Assembly: GCA_002070475.1 (NCBI GenBank)
Contig: MWDI01000016.1
Location: 1-64,000, forward strand
Direction: 5' to 3'
From: Firmicutes bacterium ADurb.Bin146
GTDB lineage: Bacteria > Bacillota > Clostridia > DUPQ01
Length of the DNA: 64,000 nucleotides
Shown: positions 24,856-33,320 of the stretch, one piece after another
How positions within the stretch are numbered: the first letter of the stretch is position 1
Layout of the letters: every line of letters begins with the position of its first letter
The notes under the pieces: model-generated
Seen by the model: only the letters and a program-made list of their open reading frames with translations
Databases searched by the model: none
What the model was told of the DNA's origin: nothing
Position numbers and translations under genes: made by a program

Positions 24856-25587
24856 TTATAAAATTTCTTTTATGCTATCTAGAATTTCAAAATGTTTTCC
24901 TGCAATCTTCTCAATGTATCTGCAAGATAATTCAAATATTACACAAAGATCAGATTTTGGTATGCTAAAGAAATATATTTTTGTGGAATCAGAGTTACAT
25001 ATGTGATTTATAGCTTGAAAAACCGCATGTGATATACATGTGCCATTATTACAACATGAAATACCATCATTTTCTATTGAGAAACAGAATGAACAGTCAT
25101 CATCCAATGGCTTTTGGCATTCAACACAAAAATCTGTTACAGGGGCAGCGCCTTCAATTGCTGAAAGGCGGAACTGTATTATTGTTGTTAAAAGCATGGG
25201 ATCTCCTTCATCTCTCATTAACAGATATAGCGTATTTAAAAGAAGAGACATTATTTCATTGGATGGTTGCTCTTCTTGAATAAAGTAAGAGCAAAGATCC
25301 ATAAAATGTGAAGCATAGTATAGTGTTTCAATCTTTTTGGTGAGTCCAAAAAAATCCTGTATCATTGCAGCTCCGGTTAGTATAGGCATATTATTCTGGC
25401 ATACACATTCAAATTCGCCACAATAGAATAATCTGGCTGCATGTGCGAGCGCAGCGCCTTTTTTTTTGACTCCTTTTGCAACAATCTGCATCTTACCCTT
25501 TTCGTAGGTAAGAACCGTCAATATCTTATCAGATTCCTTATATTCTGTTATCTTGCATACTATGCCTTTAACTTTAATATATTCCAT
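24856..25587 (-). CDS. recO: DNA repair protein RecO
   Basis: 243 residues from ATG 25587, where the family's usual start (MEYIKVKGIVCKI) begins. A GTG at 25605 in the same frame is possible. The N-terminal OB-fold is followed by a helical domain with a zinc-type CVEC...C motif at about 155-178. RecO loads RecA on SSB-coated DNA with RecR. In many Firmicutes recO follows era on the same strand; here it is inverted, tail to tail with era. It starts 4 nt after the RluA-type gene stop, so translation is probably coupled. Confidence 0.88.
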   Translation of the reverse strand: MEYIKVKGIVCKITEYKESDKILTVLTYEKGKMQIVAKGVKKKGAALAHAARLFYCGEFECVCQNNMPILTGAAMIQDFFGLTKKIETLYYASHFMDLCSYFIQEEQPSNEIMSLLLNTLYLLMRDEGDPMLLTTIIQFRLSAIEGAAPVTDFCVECQKPLDDDCSFCFSIENDGISCCNNGTCISHAVFQAINHICNSDSTKIYFFSIPKSDLCVIFELSCRYIEKIAGKHFEILDSIKEIL

Positions 25588-25591
25588 TATT

Positions 25592-26524
25592 CTAAAGCAT
25601 ATCACTTGAGTTTGAGGTTAACAAGTGATTTTCCTTAATAACATTTTGTAATATTTGCATATCTTCATGCAAAGGTGATGTTATAGTTATAAACTCATTT
25701 GTGAACGGATGAGTAAAAGATGTCTGATATGAGTGTAGTGCCTGCCGTTTAATATACCTGTCGTATACGCTTTCAATACCGTAAAGGGTATCATGAATGA
25801 TAGGAAAACCGCTTTCCTTACAATGCACACGTATCTGATGTGTCCTGCCTGTAGTCAGTGTAAATAGTAATATGCCTGCATTATGGCATTTGTACAGAAT
25901 CTTATAATGAGTAACTGATGGTTTTCCTTGTGGGTCGAAACAACGAAGCATCGCTGAATCAGGTACCCTAGCAATAGGCATATTTATAGTACCTTCATCA
26001 TTATCTGGATACCCTATTACCATCCCTATATATTTTTTATCTATATCAATGACAGACATCTTGTGATGTACGATTGAATTTTTCGCATAAATAACGATTC
26101 CGGTAGTATCTCTGTCCAATCTGCTTACAGGATGTATTCCCATATTTGGATATTTGAATTTTAATCCGTTTGCTAAAGTATCCTCATCAATATTCATAAT
26201 AGGATGGCATAATATGCCATATGGTTTATTAAGAGCTAAAAGATAATCATCCTCATAAAGTATATCCAGTTTCATATCAGCGCTTGGTATTATGGATTTT
26301 GTAACTTTGTCAGGCACTACTATTCCGACAAGCTGACCTGATGATAGTATATAGTCTGTGTGTTCTGCTTGCCCATCTACGAATATATTGTCAAATGTCT
26401 TTGCCCGACGTATACAGTTTCCGGATATTCCCATTTCTTTTCTTAAAAAAGAGGAAAGCCTTCTTTTATGAGAAGCAGGCTGCACTTCAAGTTCAATACA
26501 TATATCATACTCGTCCTTTATCAT
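25592..26524 (-). CDS. RluA-family pseudouridine synthase with S4-like N-terminus
   Basis: 310 residues from ATG 26524. S4-like RNA-binding region at about 15-80 (RRLSSFLRKEMG...VFVDGQ-like), then the synthase domain with HPVSRLDRDTTGIVIYAKN, whose Asp is the catalytic residue, and TGRTHQIRVH. It isomerises uridines in rRNA or tRNA; target unknown (RluC/RluD/YlyB group). Earlier in-frame ATGs exist up to 26647. A TTGATA-17-TACAAT promoter directly before 26524 makes this start far more likely, with the ATG 6 nt after the -10 box and no ribosome site. Confidence 0.88.
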   Translation of the reverse strand: MIKDEYDICIELEVQPASHKRRLSSFLRKEMGISGNCIRRAKTFDNIFVDGQAEHTDYILSSGQLVGIVVPDKVTKSIIPSADMKLDILYEDDYLLALNKPYGILCHPIMNIDEDTLANGLKFKYPNMGIHPVSRLDRDTTGIVIYAKNSIVHHKMSVIDIDKKYIGMVIGYPDNDEGTINMPIARVPDSAMLRCFDPQGKPSVTHYKILYKCHNAGILLFTLTTGRTHQIRVHCKESGFPIIHDTLYGIESVYDRYIKRQALHSYQTSFTHPFTNEFITITSPLHEDMQILQNVIKENHLLTSNSSDML

Positions 26525-26530
26525 TGTAAT

Positions 26531-26559
26531 ATTGTATTTCAAATGTATAAACATATCAA
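26531..26559 (-). promoter_or_regulatory. Promoter of the RluA-type gene (leaderless candidate)
   Basis: Minus strand: TTGATA (26559-26554), 17 bp, TACAAT (26536-26531). The ATG at 26524 starts 6 nt further on, so the transcript would begin at or next to the start codon. Confidence 0.6.
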
Positions 26560-26579
26560 GTTGCAGCAGATCATGCATA

Positions 26580-26608
26580 TTGATTACATCACAAGTAAAT
26601 GATAGAAT
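26580..26608 (+). promoter_or_regulatory. Promoter of the PlsC-like gene
   Basis: TTGATT (26580-26585), 17 bp, TAGAAT (26603-26608), 24 bp before ATG 26633. Divergent from the promoter at 26531-26559. Confidence 0.6.
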
Positions 26609-26632
26609 TCTATTTACTAAAGATAAGGAAGT

Positions 26633-27865
26633 ATGCATTTGAATCAAGCAAAAAAAAACAAGAATATCAATGCCTATTATATAAATGAACCAGGTGCTGT
26701 GGTTAAAGCCATAATCAGAGGAACCGTAAGAGCAGGATTTAGAATTATACTGAATGTACGTTCAAAGAAAACAGAGGATATAGACAAACTTGATGGAGCA
26801 ACTATACTCCTAGGTAATCATGTTTCAGCCATAGATCCATTTGTCATGGGTGCATATGTGACAAAAAGATGGGTGCACTACATTACATCTTCTTCATATT
26901 TTGAATACCCTATATTAAAAAAGATACTTGTATATCTAGGAGCGATACCCAAGCGGCAGGGCATGAGTGATATACGTTCTACTAAAATTGCAATTAATAT
27001 ACTCAAGAATAATAAAGTCGTAGGATTGTTTCCAGAAGGTGCAAGAACCATTGACGGTTCTACGCTTCCATACAACAATAGTGCAGCAAAGTTAATAAAA
27101 CAGACTGGATCAAATGTTGTAATTTCTCATCTTAGTGGAGCTTCAATATCTTTACCAAGATGGTACAGAGGATGCTCAAGAGGATTCCGAAGAGGCCGTA
27201 TTGACCATAAAGCATATGTTCTTCTAACAAAACAACAGGTAAATACATTATCTATAGAACAGATTGATTTAAAAATCAAGTCAGCTCTAGTTTACAATGA
27301 ATATGACTGGCAAAGAATAAACAGGGTTAAGTTCCATAGCCGTTCAATGTCAGAAGGAATGCATGCAATACTACACAAATGCCCGAGATGTTTACAGGAT
27401 TATTCTATGAGAAGCAAAGGTTCTCTTTTGTTCTGTAATGAATGTGATAATAAAGTATTGGTAGATACATATGGCTTTTTAAATGCACAGACAGTTAATG
27501 ATGTCGCCTTTAATGATATGATCGAGTGGAGAAGATGGCAGAACGAATACTTAAGAAAAGAAATTGACAGTGAGGATTTTAAAATGGAATTCTTTGGCTC
27601 GCTGACTGTAAAAGACGGGTATGGAAAAGTTTTGACAGTATATCCTGAAAGCACTCTGACAATCACTAAAAATGAGATAAAATATGCATATCCTGGCGGT
27701 AATACTATTTTGCTTTTTCATTGTATTACAGATGCGGTATCAGACTATAGCTTGAGGTTTGAGATAAATCAGGAGCGTAATTCATACCAGTTTACTCCTT
27801 TAAATGGACAAACCGTGATTAAAATTACAGATGCAATAAAATGCATAAAAGGAATTTTACAATGA
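26633..27865 (+). CDS. PlsC-like acyltransferase with C-terminal zinc-ribbon and extra domain
   Basis: 410 residues. Acyltransferase motifs: GNHVSAIDPF (HxxxxD), PKRQGMSD and LFPEGART. These mark 1-acyl-glycerol-3-phosphate acyltransferases of phospholipid synthesis. Typical PlsC ends near residue 240. Here a CPRC...CNEC zinc-ribbon (about 250-275) and a further 130-residue region follow. The ATG lies only 2 nt after AAGGAA; a TTG at 26639 has better spacing and may be the real start. Overlaps the next gene by 4 bp. Confidence 0.8.
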   Translation: MHLNQAKKNKNINAYYINEPGAVVKAIIRGTVRAGFRIILNVRSKKTEDIDKLDGATILLGNHVSAIDPFVMGAYVTKRWVHYITSSSYFEYPILKKILVYLGAIPKRQGMSDIRSTKIAINILKNNKVVGLFPEGARTIDGSTLPYNNSAAKLIKQTGSNVVISHLSGASISLPRWYRGCSRGFRRGRIDHKAYVLLTKQQVNTLSIEQIDLKIKSALVYNEYDWQRINRVKFHSRSMSEGMHAILHKCPRCLQDYSMRSKGSLLFCNECDNKVLVDTYGFLNAQTVNDVAFNDMIEWRRWQNEYLRKEIDSEDFKMEFFGSLTVKDGYGKVLTVYPESTLTITKNEIKYAYPGGNTILLFHCITDAVSDYSLRFEINQERNSYQFTPLNGQTVIKITDAIKCIKGILQ

Positions 27866-29121
27866 TAAAAGAATTTGATATAGATAAAAGACTTATACAG
27901 CTTGCTGATAGTGTGCAGAAGGAATGTGATACGCAGTTTGAAAAACTATATGATGTTTCAGAAACAAATCAAGTTAGGATTACGAAATCTTTTCAAGAAA
28001 AGAGAGTAAGTGATGCATATTTTGCTGAAACCACAGGATATGGATATTCAGATAGGGGAAGAGAGCTTCTTGATGAAGTTTATGCAGATATATTTTGTAC
28101 AGAAGATGCGCTTGTAAGAGAAAGTATAGCTTCAGGTACAGCAGCAATATCACTTGCTATGGCTGCAAATTTACGGCCTGGTGATGAGATAATATTTGCT
28201 AATGGCATGCCATATGACACTTTAAGAAGTACTGTTGGAATAACAAAAGCAAAAGGCAGCCTTGCGGAATATAACATTACTCATAAGATAATTGATACAA
28301 AAGATGGAAAAATAGACGAGGATACTGTTGAAGCATCGTTAAGCTGTAAGACAAAAATGGTTTTTGTGCAAAGGTCCAGAGGTTACAGCCTAAAGCCTCC
28401 AGTCAGTAAAGAGCAGTTCATTTCTCTTTCTAAAAAAGTTAAGGCATATAATAAAGACATAATTCTTTTTGCAGACAATTGTTATGGAGAATTCGTACAG
28501 GATGAAGAACCTACACAGTGGGGTATGGATATGGCTGCAGGTTCACTTATAAAAAATCCAGGAGGAGGTCTTTGCAGAAGTGGTGGATACATTGTTGGAA
28601 CAAAGGAGTGTATAGATAATGCTTCTGCTAGACTTTATGCTCCAGGGCTTTTAAAAGAAGTCGGTGCCACAAATAACAAAAGACTCATGTTCCAGGGGCT
28701 TTATATGGCTCCTCATACAGTAATGGAAAGCTTGAAAGGCGCAGTATTTACTGCATTACTCTTCGAAAAACTAGGATTTAAGAGCTATCCGAAATATAAT
28801 GAAGAACGCAAGGATATAATACAACTGGTCATGTTTGACAAGAGCGAACAGCTTTTACAATTCTGTAGAGGAGTACAAGCAGGTTCTCCGATAGATTCAC
28901 ATGTTACCCCGTATCCATGGGATATGCCCGGATATGATGACAAGGTGGTTATGGCTGCAGGCACATTCGTACAAGGCGCTTCCATAGAATTTTCTGCCGA
29001 TGCACCTTTAAGAGAGCCATATATTGCATATATGCAAGGAGGTCTCACTTACACACAAGTAAAACTCGGCGTATTGAAAGCCTGTGATATGATGATAAAG
29101 AAAGGCATGCTTCATATCTGA
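27862..29121 (+). CDS. Methionine gamma-lyase family / aluminium-resistance-type PLP enzyme (YnbB-like)
   Basis: 419 residues from ATG 27862, overlapping the acyltransferase stop (an earlier in-frame ATG at 27841 lacks a site; AAAAGGA precedes 27862). Related to Cys/Met metabolism PLP enzymes: ESIASGTAAISLAMAANLRPGDE, FADNCYGEF, and IKNPGGGLCRSGGYIVG at the expected PLP-lysine region. Members are annotated as aluminium resistance or cystathionine beta-lyase-like proteins; the reaction is not established. It sits before the HlyD-like gene, yggS, sepF and yggT. Confidence 0.82.
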   Translation: MIKEFDIDKRLIQLADSVQKECDTQFEKLYDVSETNQVRITKSFQEKRVSDAYFAETTGYGYSDRGRELLDEVYADIFCTEDALVRESIASGTAAISLAMAANLRPGDEIIFANGMPYDTLRSTVGITKAKGSLAEYNITHKIIDTKDGKIDEDTVEASLSCKTKMVFVQRSRGYSLKPPVSKEQFISLSKKVKAYNKDIILFADNCYGEFVQDEEPTQWGMDMAAGSLIKNPGGGLCRSGGYIVGTKECIDNASARLYAPGLLKEVGATNNKRLMFQGLYMAPHTVMESLKGAVFTALLFEKLGFKSYPKYNEERKDIIQLVMFDKSEQLLQFCRGVQAGSPIDSHVTPYPWDMPGYDDKVVMAAGTFVQGASIEFSADAPLREPYIAYMQGGLTYTQVKLGVLKACDMMIKKGMLHI

Positions 29122-30380
29122 TGAAGAAAGGAAATAAGAAAGTAAAATCTGAGAAAAGCACCGGTACAGTTATCAAGATAATGATAATAATTGCATTTGT
29201 GCTTTTTATAATCCTTGTTACTCGTATGGCCATAAGCTATTATTCCAAAGTTGTCAAAAAGGATATTGCCTATAAAGGCAGGCTTGTTGACCAGATAAAT
29301 ATTTCTGGGTTTGTCCTTTATGAATTTGATTCATATGATGCAATTACTGATTATTCATTAATACAAACAAAGAAGGAAGGAAGCAGAGCTGGCGTAAACA
29401 ACCTGATAGGTTCTTTGGCAAATACCGGTAATCCTTTATATAATGAACTGAAAGAAATTAACGCTCAGATTCTGTCTATGCAGCAATTGTATCAGATAAA
29501 TACTGGTGTTCTTTCAAAAGATATACAGTTGATTGATATTCAGATTAAAAATAGTCTTTTATCCTTGTCTTCTCTTCTTAATGAAAATAAAATATCAGAA
29601 GCGCTGAAACAAAAAGAGAATATAAATTCTCTTTATGAATATAAGACGGATTTGATGAATGGTGATAATAGAAGAATTCGTCAATTAGATGCATTACTTA
29701 CCAGACAGAATGAATTAAGACAAGCTATGGCAAGCGATGTAAAAGATATATTCTGCATCAATTCGGGATATGTGACATATCTCATGCATAATGAGCAGCA
29801 GAATCATACATATAATCAGATGAGTTTGTTGTATCCGGAGGATATAAAAGCAAGAATGTCAGCTGATCAGGCTTACAATGATAACACAGTTGTAAAAGTT
29901 GCCACATCAAAAAAATTCCATATAGTTACTGTTCTCACTTCATCAGATGCAGCTAGGATAAAGGATTTAAAGGGATTAAGGATAAATATAAACACTTTTG
30001 GACTGGATTTTATAGTTAATATAAATAAAGTTATAATAGGCAACAGCTCAAATGGTGAGACTGTCGTATTCTTTGAGACTGATAATATGCTTTCCTCTCT
30101 TGTTTCAATTGGAAGATTTGACGGATTGCTGATTGTAAAGGAATATACAGGTATTAAGGTTCCTACAAGCTCAATTCATAATTATAAATACGCAACATTC
30201 CAACAAACGAAGATAGCATTAATTAAAGGGATATCTGTAAAATTTGTCGATATTGATGTTCTGTACTCAGATGGCACATATGCAATAGTGGAAGATGCAG
30301 ATGACATTTACAGTTTCAAGGCATATGATTACTATATACTTGAGCCTGATAAGGTTTCTGATGGAGATGTTGTCAATTAG
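29121..30380 (+). CDS. HlyD-like membrane protein of the sepF neighbourhood
   Basis: 419 residues. Basic N-terminus, one membrane helix (about 16-37), then an extracytoplasmic region. This has a lipoyl-like strand set (GRLVDQINISGFVLYEFDSYDA), a coiled-coil hairpin (about 105-205) and more beta structure ending in a YILEPDK-type segment. This is the layout of HlyD/membrane-fusion proteins, but no transporter gene is adjacent. Similar genes precede yggS-sepF in other Clostridia, which suggests a cell-envelope or division role. The ATG overlaps the previous stop by one base. Confidence 0.7.
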   Translation: MKKGNKKVKSEKSTGTVIKIMIIIAFVLFIILVTRMAISYYSKVVKKDIAYKGRLVDQINISGFVLYEFDSYDAITDYSLIQTKKEGSRAGVNNLIGSLANTGNPLYNELKEINAQILSMQQLYQINTGVLSKDIQLIDIQIKNSLLSLSSLLNENKISEALKQKENINSLYEYKTDLMNGDNRRIRQLDALLTRQNELRQAMASDVKDIFCINSGYVTYLMHNEQQNHTYNQMSLLYPEDIKARMSADQAYNDNTVVKVATSKKFHIVTVLTSSDAARIKDLKGLRININTFGLDFIVNINKVIIGNSSNGETVVFFETDNMLSSLVSIGRFDGLLIVKEYTGIKVPTSSIHNYKYATFQQTKIALIKGISVKFVDIDVLYSDGTYAIVEDADDIYSFKAYDYYILEPDKVSDGDVVN

Positions 30381-30392
30381 AAAGGTATTTAG

Positions 30393-31067
30393 ATGGATAA
30401 TAAAAATAACTATGTTGCCAGAAATATTTACAAAATTAAAGAACAGATTAATAATGAGAATATTCTTATAATTGCTGTATCAAAAACTGTTTCATGCGAG
30501 ACTGCTGCCTTGGCTTTAGAAGTTCCTAAAGTTGAGCTTGGAGAAAATAGGGTACAGGAATTTTTGAAAAAGTATGAGTATTTTGAGGGTAAAGCAAAAA
30601 TTCATCTAATTGGGCATCTTCAGAAAAATAAAGTTAAATATATTGTCGGAAAGACACCTTTAATTCATTCAGTTGACAGCAAAGAGCTTCTTGATGAAAT
30701 TCAGAAAAGATCTTATGCACAACAGGTAATTACAAATGTACTTATTCAGGTTAAGATTTATGATGAGGAAACTAAATACGGAGTAGATGAAAAAGATGTT
30801 ATGGATTTGATAAGATATAATGAAAATAATGCGAATGTCAGGATAAAAGGACTTATGACTATGGCTCCGCTTACGGATAATGAACAGATAATATCCTCAG
30901 TATTCAAAAAACTGCATGATATTTATGTTGACATCAGTAAAAATACATTTTACAATACAGATATGGTATATCTATCAATGGGGATGAGCAACGATTTTAT
31001 GTTGGCTGCTAAGGAGGGCGCTAACGTACTGCGTATCGGTTCAGCAATATTCAAGGATATCCCATAA
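30393..31067 (+). CDS. ylmE: YggS/YlmE-type pyridoxal phosphate homeostasis protein
   Basis: 224 residues. A single alanine-racemase-like barrel: ILIIAVSKTVS with the PLP lysine, GENRVQEFLKKY, HLIGHLQKNK, VDSKELL and LSMGMSNDFMLA near the end. The family binds PLP and keeps vitamin B6 balance, with no racemase activity known. Located directly before sepF, the standard place for ylmE. Confidence 0.92.
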   Translation: MDNKNNYVARNIYKIKEQINNENILIIAVSKTVSCETAALALEVPKVELGENRVQEFLKKYEYFEGKAKIHLIGHLQKNKVKYIVGKTPLIHSVDSKELLDEIQKRSYAQQVITNVLIQVKIYDEETKYGVDEKDVMDLIRYNENNANVRIKGLMTMAPLTDNEQIISSVFKKLHDIYVDISKNTFYNTDMVYLSMGMSNDFMLAAKEGANVLRIGSAIFKDIP

Positions 31068-31109
31068 ATACTAATGATTATTTGATTGTACACAAAAGAG
31101 GAGGAAAAC

Positions 31110-31592
31110 ATGAGTGTTTTTGACAAATTTCTAACCGAATTCCTAGGTTTCGAACAGGCTGCAACAGAAAAACCACAGATTACACCAGTAACAAGAGAAG
31201 GTAATGGAAAATCCAGACCTACTGTTCAGATTAATCCGATTGTAGAAAGAATCGATGCCTTGGATAAAATTGCTTCACAGAAGGTGGTGCCTATGGAACG
31301 TTCTACTGGTACTTTAAATGTAATGTATCCAGAAAGTTTTGAAGAGACAAAAAGAGTCTGCGATTCACTTAAATCAGGCAGAGCGGTAATAGTAAATCTT
31401 GAACAGGTCGAAAAGGATCTTGCGCAGAGGATTGTGGACTTTTTAAGTGGCACAGTATATACCTTGAATGGCGCTATAAGAAAACTTTCAGATAAGATAC
31501 TAGTCGTAGCTCCTAGCGGCTATCATATCGATGATGAAAAACAGGAACCAGCTAAAGTGACGGATGCCAAAGCAAGGGCATATACAAATTAG
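31110..31592 (+). CDS. sepF: Cell division protein SepF
   Basis: 160 residues from ATG 31110 (GAGGAGG before it). The N-terminus (MSVFDKFLTEFLGFE) is the amphipathic membrane anchor. The core SepF fold at about 70-150 shows MYPESFEETKRVCDSLKSGRAVIVNLE and DFLSGTVYTLNG. SepF ties FtsZ filaments to the membrane. Between ylmE and yggT as in other Firmicutes. Confidence 0.95.
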   Translation: MSVFDKFLTEFLGFEQAATEKPQITPVTREGNGKSRPTVQINPIVERIDALDKIASQKVVPMERSTGTLNVMYPESFEETKRVCDSLKSGRAVIVNLEQVEKDLAQRIVDFLSGTVYTLNGAIRKLSDKILVVAPSGYHIDDEKQEPAKVTDAKARAYTN

Positions 31593-31600
31593 TAGGTAAA

Positions 31601-31879
31601 ATGCTTAAAACCGTACTAACTATAATATACTATTTGCTGTATGCTATTTCATTTATTGTATTTATAAGAGCAATAGCATCATTCTTCGGGAATGCTCGAT
31701 TTAGCAAGTATTACGAAATACTTGTACGGATTACAGAACCATTTTTGGAACCCTTAAGAAATCTGATATCTCGGTTCACCAAAGGAAGGCCTATGATGTT
31801 TGATTTCTCTTTTATTGCTTTATATATTATCATTATGATTCTACAGCGTATCATATTGATAATACAAGCAGGCCTGTAA
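31601..31879 (+). CDS. YggT family membrane protein
   Basis: 92 residues, two hydrophobic segments (about 5-27 and 65-90) with the family centre between them: YEILVRITEPFLEPLRNLI. Function unknown; YggT proteins accompany sepF and often osmotic or division genes. 8 bp after sepF. In many relatives ylmH and divIVA follow; here a terminator and a J-domain gene do. Confidence 0.88.
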   Translation: MLKTVLTIIYYLLYAISFIVFIRAIASFFGNARFSKYYEILVRITEPFLEPLRNLISRFTKGRPMMFDFSFIALYIIIMILQRIILIIQAGL

Positions 31880-31898
31880 ATCATAATATATAAATTTT

Positions 31899-31935
31899 AA
31901 TACCATATAATATATGGTATTCTTATTATTTTTCA
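31899..31935 (+). terminator. Terminator after yggT
   Basis: AATACCATAT (31899-31908) pairs perfectly with ATATGGTATT (31912-31921) around a 3-base loop, followed by a T-rich run. AT-rich but well placed at the end of the sepF operon. Confidence 0.6.
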
Positions 31936-31967
31936 TAATAAGTATTTCACTCCGATTATTAAATATG

Positions 31968-31996
31968 TTGAAAAGTCTGTATAATGGATATATAAT
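31968..31996 (+). promoter_or_regulatory. Promoter of the J-domain gene
   Basis: TTGAAA (31968-31973), 17 bp, perfect TATAAT (31991-31996), 40 bp before the ATG at 32037. Confidence 0.65.
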
Positions 31997-32036
31997 ATAG
32001 TTATAGGTCAGAGAAAGTCAGACCGAGGTGGTGCAA

Positions 32037-32933
32037 ATGGAGTATAAGGATTATTACAAAATCCTTGGCGTTGAGAAGAAAGACGATAAGGATACAATAA
32101 AAAAAGCATATAGAAAACTAGCAAAGAAGTTTCATCCTGATAATAATCCAGGTAATAAAAGAGCTGAGGAAAAATTCAAGGAAATAAATGAAGCTTATGA
32201 AGTATTATACGATGATGAAAAAAGGAAGCGGTATGATACCATGGGTATGAATGATTTCAATTCAGCTGGTTTTGATCCATCTTCTTTTGGACAAAAATAT
32301 TCTTATGATTTCAGCAAAGGTGCAAATTATTCTTCTTCTAATGATTTTTCTGATTTCTTTAACATGTTCTTTGGTGATTTAGGTATGGGTAATATGGGTG
32401 GGGATCCATTCAGGCAGTCATCAAGGTATTCTGCAGGAACAGCTTCTCAGCAGTTTGACAGCGAAGCTTTTATGAAGGTATCTATTGAAGATGCTTTAGC
32501 TGAAAAGGAAATGATAGTATCCATCAATGAAAAGAAAGTTAATCTCAAGCTTCCAAAGGGAATCAGATCCGGCCAGAAGATAAAAATGAAAGGCCAAGGC
32601 CAGTCTGGCGGTGATTTGTATATTAAAATCGAACTTCAGGACACTACTACTTTATCACTTGATAATGATGACCTTATAAAAACTGTTGATGTATATCCAT
32701 GGCAAGCATATTTTGGTTCTGTTGTTCAGGTAGATATGCCTGACAGCACATTAAAAGTCACAATCCCCCAAAATATTAAGGGAGGATCAAAAATAAGGAT
32801 TAGAGAGAAAGGCTATTACAAGAAAGATAAGACAAGAGGAGATTTATATATTAAAGTTAATATAATTAATCCATCAGATTTATCACAAAAGGATGAACAG
32901 TTATATAAAGAACTTTTAAACAAATACAGTTAA
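32037..32933 (+). CDS. J-domain protein, DnaJ class B (CbpA-like)
   Basis: 298 residues from ATG 32037 (GAGGTGG 5 nt before; a GTG at 32028 overlaps that site). J domain at 1-65 with the HPD motif (KKFHPDNNPG) that stimulates DnaK ATPase. A Gly/Phe/Ser-rich linker (about 70-140) follows. Two beta-barrel substrate domains (about 148-290) come next (KLPKGIRSGQKIKMKGQG, IPQNIKGGSKIRIREKGY). The CxxCxGxG zinc fingers of classical DnaJ are absent, so this is not the main dnaJ. No dnaK or grpE nearby. Confidence 0.9.
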   Translation: MEYKDYYKILGVEKKDDKDTIKKAYRKLAKKFHPDNNPGNKRAEEKFKEINEAYEVLYDDEKRKRYDTMGMNDFNSAGFDPSSFGQKYSYDFSKGANYSSSNDFSDFFNMFFGDLGMGNMGGDPFRQSSRYSAGTASQQFDSEAFMKVSIEDALAEKEMIVSINEKKVNLKLPKGIRSGQKIKMKGQGQSGGDLYIKIELQDTTTLSLDNDDLIKTVDVYPWQAYFGSVVQVDMPDSTLKVTIPQNIKGGSKIRIREKGYYKKDKTRGDLYIKVNIINPSDLSQKDEQLYKELLNKYS

Positions 32934-32936
32934 TGA

Positions 32937-32942
32937 TAAAAT
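32937..32942 (+). promoter_or_regulatory. Possible -10 element before the NusG-II gene (leaderless candidate)
   Basis: TAAAAT at 32937-32942 ends 6 nt before the ATG at 32949, and no ribosome site lies in the 15 nt after the J-domain gene. The -35 region is poor, so this is tentative. Confidence 0.3.
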
Positions 32943-32948
32943 ACGCAT

Positions 32949-33320
32949 ATGAAAAAGGCTGATGTACTCCTTATATCTATCTTAATATGCATATTTCTGA
33001 TTTTAATTGGAATATTTCTCTTCAGCGATTCTGAAAATGGTGATATATTAGTTATCCAACAGAACCAGAAGGTAATATATAAGGACTCTATACATAAAGA
33101 CAGTGAGATATATATTATGGATGCATCAGGTAATGTCATAAATATTGTGACTGTCAAGAATGGGACTGCGTATATGTCTTTTGCAGATTGTGCTAATAAA
33201 GACTGCATACATATGGGAGAACTGACAACAGGATCAAAAAAGCAGATATCTTGTCTTCCAAACAGGGTGCTTATATATCTTGTTTCAAAGAACTCTAATG
33301 TGGATGGAATTACAAAATGA
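32949..33320 (+). CDS. NusG domain II-containing membrane-anchored protein
   Basis: 123 residues. N-terminal membrane helix (about 7-26), then a small extracytoplasmic beta domain ending in the typical DCANKDCIHMGELTTGSKKQISCLPNRV pattern with three cysteines (shown here as landmarks only). The family (NusG_II) is unrelated in function to NusG. It is commonly paired with the Gx transporter gene that follows here with a 4-bp overlap, and with flavin or quinone-linked electron transport genes elsewhere. Exact role unknown. Confidence 0.85.
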   Translation: MKKADVLLISILICIFLILIGIFLFSDSENGDILVIQQNQKVIYKDSIHKDSEIYIMDASGNVINIVTVKNGTAYMSFADCANKDCIHMGELTTGSKKQISCLPNRVLIYLVSKNSNVDGITK

